Positions 55,817 through 64,000 of a stretch of 64,000 nt of DNA are shown here, one piece after another. Below the pieces are notes generated by a model. It saw nothing but the letters and a program-made list of their open reading frames with translations. It ran no database searches and had not been told where the DNA came from. The stretch spans positions 124,001 through 188,000 of the forward strand of contig JACZZP010000015.1 of assembly GCA_015183035.1 (NCBI GenBank). The letters run 5' to 3'. Every line of letters starts with the position of its first letter. Within the stretch, counting starts at the first letter, position 1. The translations under genes and the position numbers were made by a program. This DNA comes from Meloidogyne chitwoodi (lineage: Eukaryota > Nematoda > Chromadorea > Rhabditida > Meloidogynidae).

Positions 55817-58800
55817 ATGTTTTTATTAATAATTTATCAAATTTTAATATTTTTTATAACATCAAATGATGCACAATTTAATTTGGATCAACTTGGTCTA
55901 GGCAATCTTGGGGGGGTTTTGAATGGTCTTCTCGGTGGAAGACAACAGCAACATCAACAACCTATTCAACAACAAAATGGTAAATATATTCAATTATTTT
56001 CCTTTTTTCTAATTAATAAAAATTATTTTTAACCTCTAAATTCACATCTCGCCTTTAATTAATTTTAAATTAAATTAATTAAAAAAAATTTTTAAAAAAT
56101 CTATTTTTTGGTCGTCGAAATTTTGCTAAACCTTCTCACCGTTTTCCTGGTTTTAAACAACGTTGGGGCAATAATAACCCACAAAAGCAACATCAAGGAC
56201 CTAAGAACTGGAATTTTCACAATGGCTAGTTTTTTTAATTTTTGATAAAAGGCGGGATGGGCAATTTTATAGGTTTTTTACCCTTTTTTAATTTTTTTCG
56301 AATTAAAAAAAATTTAAATTAATTTTTTAGGTAATAATATGAACAACAACCTTGGGGGTCAAGTAGAAGGCCTTTTAAATCAATTTGGTCTAGGAAATCA
56401 ATTAACACATCAAATTGGAGGATTAATTAATGGAGTAGCTTCAAGCTTTGTAAATTATTTTATTTTTAAAATTTAAAAAAAAATTCTCAAGTTTGCCCCA
56501 AATCCGAATTCTCCAATACCCCCACACGTGCAAAGACGAATTATGCGTTATTGCAGCAAACATCCTAATGATCCTAAATGCCAGTAAGTGTATAAAAATA
56601 TTAAAAAGAAACATACAGTATATCTTGAATTTTTATAAAAAAAATTTTGTTTGAACATTTTTTGTTTCAGACTCTAATATCCACATTTATTGTATTTTTA
56701 TTATAAGACTCTAATGTTCTTCCAAACAATTTTACTTTTTAATTTCAGACTCTAATTTAACGCTAATATTTTCGTGACTCTAATATTCTCCCAAAAATAA
56801 TTTTATTTTTACAGACTCTAATGTCATATTCGGACATTTTGAGTCTCAGATTCCATCTTTTCTATAATTTATCCTCAGACTCTAATATTCTAATAATTCA
56901 TTTTAGAAGTCATCGAGAATGGATTCTCCCTCAGGGTTCAATTCCAGAAGCACCAAATGTTGGAAATTCAATGGACCTAAATTCAATGTTCCCAAATATT
57001 GTTAATTTCCATTTAACTCCAATTCCTCAATTGCCTTTACAAAATCTTTTGAATGGAGGTATTGAATTAATTAATTTTAATTAAAAAATATTTTTTTTAT
57101 TAAAGTTCCCAATATTTTGAAGCAAATTGTGCCGTTAGTTGGACAAATAACTGCTATTACTAAACAATCATTATTGGTAAATTAAATTAAGTTTGTAATA
57201 TTTAAGTTAATAAGTTAGTAAATTTAAGTTTGTAATATGTAAGTTTGTAATATTTAAGTTTGTAATTTAAGTTTGATATTATAAATAAAAATCCACACCC
57301 AATAGATCAACGCACCCCAAATACCATTTTGCTTTATCTTTTCTCTCATTAAGAATATTTGTTCTCAACGGGGGGATTGTTTGAAACAAAAACCAGAATC
57401 ATTAAATATGCGTGCAGGGATTGCTGAACAAGAAGCTGCTGTTGCTAGAACACACAAGTTTTTTTTTTAAATTATTTTTTTAAATAATTTTAAAAAAGTC
57501 CGGGAAGGCCACAAGAACAATTAGACAATGAAGTAGAGCTTCGTTTAGCGAGAACTTATCAAGTCAAAAAGGCGCTTATCAGAAAAGCTGGTTTGGAAGG
57601 ATCTGTAATTTTTATTTTAAAAATAATAAGCAATTAATAAAAAAAATAGATCGAGCCAGCAAACAATGGTGTTTATCAGGAGGATATTTTATTAACAGAG
57701 CAACAGGCAAATGCCCTCATTAATCAAATAAATCAAAATTCTGTTCGTTTTTATATTTTACGATAATTTTTCAAAATATAAAAAACATATTTTTCAAAAA
57801 ATCAAAAAAAGCTATATAAAAACATCTAAATAAGGCAAAAAATTTAAAAAATTAATTTTCGGTGGGTGTCGGAGTTGTCCCCCAACAAGGTCGTTTTAAA
57901 AGAGCAGGCAATTCGCTATACTTGGAAAGTGTACCAAACCAACAATGGCCTATAGGACAACCAATTCAATATATGTTTGATGTATCCATAACATGTAAAT
58001 TTAAAAAATAATTTTTTCAAAATAATTTTTTAAATTAATAAAAGCGGAAGCAGATAAAAACTCTGTTAGACAAGCTATCAGTGAAATTCAGTCAAAAATA
58101 CAATGTTTAAGTTTTCAAGAGGTTAGTAGCAAACCAGCAACATCACACTTATATTATGTTAAATATGCTCTTCCAGGCTTGTAAAAATTAAAAAAAATTT
58201 TAATAATTTTTTTTTAATTTTTTCCAAGTTGTGGACAAAGCTATGTTGGTCGTCTTAATGTGGTTAACCCAATTTATTTAAGTTTTTCTTGTGGAAATCC
58301 AGCAGGTATTGCACTCCATGAGACATTACATGCACTTGGATTGCAACACGAGCAACTTAGAATTGGTGAAAATTAAAAAAAATATTCATTTAAAAATAAA
58401 AAATATAAAAATAATAACCATTTTTTCTAGATAGAGATCGCTTCATTACAATAAATTGGCAAAATGTAAATCCTCAACATTATGATGCTTTCGCTGTCTC
58501 AGACGCGGCAAAATTCACTAGTTATGGTAGGTATAAAATTATTTTAAAATTAATTAAAAGATTGAAACTTAAAAATATTTCCATTAGGTGTTCGCTATGA
58601 TTATGGGTCTATTATGCACTATTCTAGTACAATTGCAACTCAAAACTTTGGACAAAAGACAATGACTGCTAAAGTTTGTTTAAATCAATTTTAAATTGTA
58701 ATTGTAAATTAATAGATTAATCCGCAAACAAATGACCCATTAATGGGACAGAGAAACGGATTAAGTGAAACTGATGTGACTGAACTTAAAAGAATGTATT

Positions 58801-59218
58801 GTATGCCTGGTTGGTCACTTTTATTATTTGCAGAATATAACTTAATCGCAAACTTGAAAAATTAAAAGAAAAAGTTTTGAGTCGATATTTAGATCAAACT
58901 TGAAAATTACATGCGCCCCCATTTATATTCACAATCTTAAGTTTAAGTTATATATTCGCAAACTTAAAGAAGAAGAGTAACATATATATTGAATATTTAT
59001 TTTTTAAGATTAATCTTAAGCTTGAGAACTAATATATTCGCAAACTTAAAATAATAAAAACAAATTAAATAAAATTTTATTTTTAAATAGAATGTCGTGA
59101 TAATAATGTTTACTGTGGTATATGGGCAGTTAGTAACCTTTGCTATTCTAAAGATGGATTCGCACAAAGCTGGATGTTACAAAACTGTAGAAAATCTTGT
59201 TCTTTTTGTGGAAATTAA
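55817..59218 (+). CDS. Astacin metalloprotease with C-terminal ShK domain (nematode NAS type)
   Basis: Exons: 55817-55979, 56331-56449, 56492-56583, 56907-57058, 57106-57176, 57306-57457, 57499-57604, 57650-57746, 57875-57994, 58045-58180, 58229-58365, 58431-58526, 58588-58673, 58716-58809, 59091-59218; 582 aa. Signal peptide MFLLIIYQILIFFITSNDA. A long propeptide follows, with Gly/Leu/Gln-rich stretches and a YQEDILLT segment where astacins keep the inhibitory Asp. The zinc site is HETLHALGLQHEQLR, fitting HExxHxxGxxHExxR. The Met-turn is SIMHYS. The last exon encodes a six-Cys ShK module (CRDNNVYCGIWAVSNLC to CRKSCSFC). Such enzymes are secreted and cut cuticle, digestive or host proteins; which applies here is unknown. 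A further in-phase coding block at 56111-56224 lacks an AG acceptor. The acceptor at 57873-57874 is my best guess for that junction. Confidence 0.88.
56111..56224 (+). other. In-phase orphan exon of the astacin gene (no AG acceptor)
   Basis: These 114 nt read, in the same phase as the flanking exons, GRRNFAKPSHRFPGFKQRWG and then NNNPQKQHQGPKNWNFHNG, a basic propeptide-like segment. Including or skipping it keeps the frame. The base pair just before it is TG, not AG, and no AG occurs anywhere in 55980-56110. The downstream donor is GC (GGCTAG). It is either a decayed exon, one with a one-base sequence error in the acceptor, or a non-canonical cassette exon. Confidence 0.5.
56640..56906. repeat. 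Repeated acceptor-like motif TTTCAGACTCTAAT in astacin intron
   Basis: The intron 56584-56906 contains at least six copies of (C)AGACTCTAAT, several preceded by pyrimidine runs so that they look like 3' splice sites (TTTGTTTCAG, TTTAATTTCAG, ATTTTTACAG). The genuine acceptor, TTCATTTTAG at 56906, is the last one. Confidence 0.7.
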
Positions 59219-59529
59219 TTTTTTTTAGTGAATTTCTTTTTTTTCAATTATTGTTTCCTAGTCTAACAAAAGTCATGCAACTTGTGTGGTCAAATTAAAT
59301 TTACTATTTTTTTTTCAATTTTTTTATCTTGTAATTTTTTAGAATATTTTATTTTATTGAAAAATTAAAAATATCATAAATTTTTTATTACCATGGAAAC
59401 ACTAGAATAAAAATAGGTTTTAGAAAAGTATTATTTATTTTGTTATGCTTAAAGCTTTAAAAAATATAAAAGCCTTTACAAATATTAAAAAATATTTAAG
59501 TAAATTTAATTAAATTTGAGTATTGTAAA
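59219..59529. other. Intergenic, astacin to FAIM
   Basis: Short AT-rich spacer; no motif recognised. Confidence 0.4.
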
Positions 59530-60666
59530 ATGAATAGTGTAGAAACTGATCTTGTAGCAACTTGGATTGTTCCAATGAGTGACAAAGTTTATAAAATTGA
59601 ATTTGAACATGGAACAACGACTGGGAAGAGAATTTTAAGAGTTAATGGAAAGGTAAAAATGGCAAACTTAAAACTTGACCAAGTTTTAATAAATTTAAAA
59701 AGCATTACTAAATAAAATTAAACTTAAAACTTAATTTTTCGCAAACTTTGATTTTTAGACTTTTTTAAATTTACAGGAAATAGTTAAACATGAGTGGATG
59801 TTTAAATTGGTGGGCAGAGAAATTTTTGAATTAAATGGAGTTCGCTGTTCGGTATAAATTATATTTTTAAAAATTAAAATATTCTTAAGGTTAGCATTGA
59901 TGCTGTTGGCATTTTCGCCTATGAATATACACTTCAAGTTGGTGGAAAAACTTATGAAAAATTCAGGGAACAACAAAAGAAAGCATTACAAGTAAATTAG
60001 TTTTAGTAATATATTTGTAATTTTAATTTTCAAGTTTACGCTTAAAAACTTAAAAAAATAATTTCTTTTCTAAGTAAATTCACAAACTTAAGTTTGTAAT
60101 TTTAATGTAATATATGTTTGCGCTTAAAAACTTAGAAAAAGAATCCGCTTCAAGTCTGCGAATTTATTAGCATTAGTAAATTAACAAACTTAAGCGAAGA
60201 GGTAAAATTGTTAATCCTTAAGAAATTATTTTAAGATTTGGCATGTTCGAATGGCAGAAGCAGAGATTAGAATATGCCTAGGTTTTTTTCTTCATTTTCT
60301 GACTAAATAATAAATTTAGAAAAAGAATCGATGGATATTTGGGTTAACGGTTCTAAAGTAGAGACAACGGTAATTGATAAACAATTTTATTTAAAAAAAA
60401 TTTTTTCAGGGAGAGTTTGTAGATGAAGGAGGAACTAAAACACACTTTGAAATTGGGAGTGGGGCAAGTGCTTATATTTTATCTAAAAGTAGTGGCAAAA
60501 GACAAATTGGGTAAAAATAAGAAAGAAAAATGCTTAAAAAATTCAAAAATATTTTTAAAGACTTGTGCACCAACTTTATGTCAATGATGCATTAATTAGA
60601 CCTTGTGAGGAAAATGAGGATGAACCTGCTACTGAAACAGTCGAGAACGAAACAGAAAAAGATTAA
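59530..60666 (+). CDS. Fas apoptotic inhibitory molecule (FAIM) homologue
   Basis: Exons: 59530-59652, 59777-59851, 59890-59991, 60236-60281, 60320-60369, 60410-60510, 60561-60666; 200 aa against about 180 in vertebrates. The N-terminal beta-sandwich is clear: DLVATWIVPMSDKVYKIEFE, HGTTTGKRILRVNGK, EIVKHEWMFKLVG. The C-terminal half continues with SIDAVGIFAYEYTLQVGGK, IWHVRMAEAEIRICLEKESM, DIWVNGSKVETTGEFVDEGG and a final VHQLYVNDALI. FAIM is a small soluble cytosolic protein, linked in vertebrates to apoptosis protection and to limiting protein aggregation; a role in nematodes is not established here. It ends with an extra acidic tail (ENEDEPATETVENETEKD). Confidence 0.93.
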
Positions 60667-61157
60667 AATTATTATTTAATAATTTTTTAAAGTTTAACAT
60701 TTCTTTATAATTTTATTAGATAAAAAACGGTAGTTTATTAAAGTAAGCTTTAGAGCCTGAAATAACATTGAAAAGAACTTCCCTTGAATTTTAAGTTATA
60801 ATTTGAATTTAATAATTTTACCAAAATTTATAAAAACACTAGTCCTTAGACATTAAAAAAGATAAAAAATTGTTAACGATTTTCAATGCCCTTTAAAAGT
60901 TTAAATCTTGTGATTTCAAACTTATTCCCTAAATAGACGTCTGTTAGTCATACACTTTTATTAAACATACATCTTACACAGTTAGAGATAGAGAGAAGAA
61001 AAATGCCTTAATATTTCTTAATTTTAGCTAAAAAATTTTTTTTTATCAATCTATCATGTGAAAATAAAATCAATTTGCTATATTTTCTATCGCTAAAATT
61101 ATTTTAAATTATTTTACCTTCTACAATTATATTTTTTTAAGAGAATGTTTAAATAAA
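60667..61157. other. Intergenic, FAIM to novel secreted protein
   Basis: No gene or motif recognised in 491 bp; it presumably contains the promoter of the downstream gene. Confidence 0.4.
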
Positions 61158-63882
61158 ATGTATTTATTTACTAAATTTATTTTTATTATACAATTTATAT
61201 TATTTGTTTATACAAATGATGATAGTGTTGAAAATAAAGAAATAGAAAAAACAGAATTTATTTGTAGTCGTAACCATCCAACTGTTGGATTACCTTCTAA
61301 AAATGGAAAACATTCATTGTTGACAATATTAGAGGAAATTAATATTGTAAAAGTGAAAGCTGATTTTATTGTTAAACAATCAGAAAAAAACAAATTTAGT
61401 TTAAAAGCAGAAGTTAGACGCAAGCTAATGAATAAATTGTTTTTTTCCCTTCCTCAATGGAGAAGAAAAAAAGTTGCTTTATTATATTGTAAAAATGTTT
61501 TAGGAAAACAAAATGTAGGTATATTAATAATTAAACTTTTTTGTAAATTATAAGAATGCTAAAACTTAAGTATCTAAGTTTGAACTTAAACTTTTACAAT
61601 TAAATTTTTAATGAATTTTACAAATTTAAAATTACTTTAAAGTTATTTTTAGAGTTTGATTAAACAAATCTTAACTTTCTAGTATAGCTTTAAATTTTAT
61701 TCCAGCTGATACTGGGATAAACTTAGATTGTAAAATTAATTAATCATATTTTCAAACTTAAGATTGTAAAATTAATTAATCATATTTCTTAATTTTATTT
61801 AAGTTGGAAAATTGTTTTAATCTTCTCTTATTAAATAATGAAGGACTGAATGCAAGATTATTGGAATTGCTAATTATTGATAGAAGTGAAGCCTTAGCAG
61901 AGCGTCTTTATGCTACACTTTCAGGTGGGTATTTATAGTTTTTATAAAAGAAAATAAAAATAATTTATTTTTCAGAAAATAACACAGATTTTGACATATT
62001 GTATGACATTATTTTAGCCAGTCCTAAATTTGAATTGCAAAAGATCATTTCCCAATACCCGAAATTCTATAATAAGAATAAATTGGAACGTTCAAAAGAC
62101 GAGGAATTTAAAAACTTTGTATCAACTTTTGAAAAAAATAAAAAATCAAATATATCAAAATTGGAAGAGCATTTGTATTTCAAAAAACATTTGGAAAAAG
62201 ATAAAAGAAAAAATGATGAAATATGGGAACTTCTCATTGGTAAAATTGATTCTGTCAATAAAGGACTTTTTTCTGATGATGAAGAAATTGAAGAGGTTCG
62301 GTTTATTTTAAACCTTTTTTGACTAATATGATTTTGTTTTTGCTTAAAATTGCTTAAAACTTAAGTATCTACTTTAAGCTTAAACTTTTACACTTAAATA
62401 TTTGAATGATTTTACAAACTTAAAAATTATTTTTAACCGTTTTTTAGTGAAAGATTAGTTTCCGCGAATTAAAAATTTTAAGTTTAAAGTTTAATCTTAA
62501 AATTTTTACTAGATTTTCAAACAAATTATTGAATTTTGCAATGATTCCAAAAATGCTAGTAAAAAATTAGATGTTAAAAGTAATATTCATGTAATTTTGC
62601 GTAATTTTGTTTACAAGTCAAAATACATAAAAGAAGTTGGAAACATGTTTTTAGAAAAATGCGTAGAAAGTTCTGGACCTCAAACACTTGCAGATTTTTT
62701 ACATAAGTATTTAAATTTTTAAATTTAAAACTTACTTAATCTACGACAATTAGATTAAATACTCTTAAATTAATAATAATCATAAATTACTTAACATGAA
62801 AACTTAAGTTTGTTTTCATTAAAAAATTAAACATAAACTTAATTTTGTTTTTATACTTAATAAACTTATGTTTGTTTTTATACAAACAAAGAAAACAATA
62901 ACTTAAGTTTGCGTTTATACTTAATAAACTTAAGTTTGTTTCTATACAAACAAACTAAATATGAACTTAAGTTTGTATTTATTTTCTATATTTATTTTTA
63001 AAGAATTACACTTCCGGAATACATGATAAAAATGCTCATTATAACCGGATTGGTTGGAGAACAGAAATATGAAGAAGATTTAACTAATCGTTTAAGACAA
63101 TATATTGAATATAAAAAAACTAAAGGTTATAAATTTAACTTTTTTTAATTTTAAAAATTTTATAAAACAGAATTATTGTCTCTTGTGGTAATTCATCACG
63201 GGAAAGATCTGTTTAAAATTATTAAATCATTGAAAAATAAAATAAAAATAGATGATGATATTCTTGGATTTTATTTTGAGAATATTGTGGAGAACTGTGG
63301 TGAAGAAACTGAGAAAGAATACAAGTTGGATTTGGAATTGGACGCTTTGGAATATGAATATAATAGTAATTTATTAATTTTTTAAAATAAATCCCGTGAT
63401 TTAAAAATAAAAAAAAATATTTTTATTTTTAAGCAAGAGTTGAAAAAATGAATAAATTGATTAGAAGCGAAAAATTTAAAAATATAGCTGATGATGTTAG
63501 TAATAATGAGTGTAGTATGGAAAAAGTTTTAAAGTTTTCTACAGACTTTTTGCATGAAAATGTTTTTTTAGGTTATAAAAATGAAAAAAAATATTTTGAA
63601 AAAATTTTTGATAAATTTAAAAACGATGCAAAATATTTAAAAGAATTGAAAAATTTAAAAGAAGAGGAAAGAGCAAATTGCCTTATTTTTGCAATAAAAA
63701 AAGAAAAGGATAAATTTTATAAAAAATTGGAAAATTTTAAACAAAAGTTTGAACAAAAATATTTACAAAATGAAATTGAAAATAGAGAAGATTTTGAAAC
63801 TGTTGGAGAATGGAAGGAGGAGAAAGAAAAATTAATAGATAAAGTAATTAAGAATTCTTTATATATAATTAAAAATATTTAA
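61158..63882 (+). CDS. Novel secreted Lys/Glu-rich protein, family not recognised
   Basis: Exons: 61158-61514, 61804-61924, 61976-62295, 62513-62706, 63004-63125, 63171-63365, 63434-63882; 585 aa, all GT-AG, phases consistent. It begins with a signal peptide (MYLFTKFIFIIQFILFVYT) followed by an acidic stretch (NDDSVENKEIEKTEF). The remainder is predicted by eye to be mainly helical and strongly charged. It has runs such as KKHLEKDKRKNDEIWELL and, at the end, long Lys/Glu/Phe-rich helices (EKKYFEKIFDKFKNDAKY) that could form coiled coils. No transmembrane span follows the signal. Cysteines are few and scattered. I recognise no known domain. It may be a lineage-specific secreted protein; a role in parasitism would be speculation. 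All introns longer than 200 nt contain CTTAAGTTT-type repeats. Confidence 0.8.
61555..63000. repeat. AACTTAAGTTTG repeats in three introns of the novel secreted-protein gene
   Basis: Blocks at about 61555-61800, 62330-62510 and 62720-62985 (introns) contain many copies of AACTTAAGTTTGT(T/A) and related AAACTTAA. The last block has at least six. Confidence 0.7.
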
Positions 63883-64000
63883 TATCTTTAATTATATATA
63901 AAAACTTGCGAAGAGTTTTCAAGTCATTTTATAATAAAGTTTTGCAACTTGAAAGTGAAAATTGTAATTTGACTTAAGCTTAAACTTAAAAATTAAAATT
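63883..64000. other. 3' flank of novel secreted-protein gene to window end
   Basis: AATAAAG at 63932-63938 may serve as poly(A) signal. The window ends in another CTTAAGCTTAAACTTAAA stretch. Confidence 0.4.

Noticed and set aside
1..64000. CRISPR arrays, rRNA, functional tRNA and bacterial gene clusters
   Set aside because: None present: the tandem repeats have no unique spacers of constant length, no gene cluster is intron-free, and the only tRNA-like stretch does not fold into a full cloverleaf.

Overview
This is a eukaryotic, extremely AT-rich (roughly four fifths A+T by eye) stretch that reads as a nematode genome. Genes are built from many small exons separated by mostly 40-100 bp introns. 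The encoded families are typical of nematodes: an srsx-like chemoreceptor, a Cys-loop channel, an FLP-type neuropeptide, and an astacin with a ShK domain. Base composition and protein style suggest a plant-parasitic tylenchid such as a root-knot nematode (Meloidogyne). That assignment is inference; no marker gene in the window proves it.

Layout, left to right. 1-1817 (-): 5' part of a PDZ-domain gene running off the left edge. 4579-9326 (+): lipin (phosphatidate phosphatase), with a second N-LIP 5' end nested inside one of its introns. 9327-13419: no gene seen. 13420-15677 (+): synaptotagmin-type double-C2 protein. 16277-17507 (+): srsx-like 7TM receptor. 17755-20161 (-): Cys-loop ligand-gated channel. 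21271-22512 (+): multi-pass membrane protein of unknown function. 22703-25392 (-): secreted sulfatase. 26705-44892 (-): an 18-kb gene for a giant single-pass receptor-like protein (C-type lectin, LDLa, three CUB, CCP, F5/8C, HYR, GCC2/GCC3, 14 EGF in one array, LamG-like, TM, short tail), resembling Drosophila Uninflatable. 44893-51810: gene-poor, containing one well-preserved 948-bp hAT-like non-autonomous transposon with an exact 8-bp target duplication. 51811-52490 (+): RFamide neuropeptide precursor resembling FLP-33. 52983-54975 (+): EFR3-like protein. 55817-59218 (+): astacin metalloprotease with ShK domain. 59530-60666 (+): FAIM. 61158-63882 (+): novel secreted Lys/Glu-rich protein.

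The genes do not form a pathway. Several have neuronal roles (synaptotagmin, Cys-loop channel, RFamide peptide, chemoreceptor), but their adjacency is probably incidental. Exon structures were assembled by hand from splice signals. For the gene models where I summed exon lengths (lipin long and short forms, synaptotagmin, GPCR, channel, 4-TM protein, sulfatase, neuropeptide, EFR3, astacin, FAIM, novel secreted protein) the total is divisible by three, which supports them.

The most notable points are: the nested, in-frame alternative 5' end of lipin; the intact hAT-like element; an apparent excess of GC-AG introns; an in-phase but acceptor-less exon in the astacin gene; and three short motif families (TTCCGGAA, AAATCAGAA, AACTTAAGTT) that recur as minisatellites in introns and intergenic DNA throughout the window.
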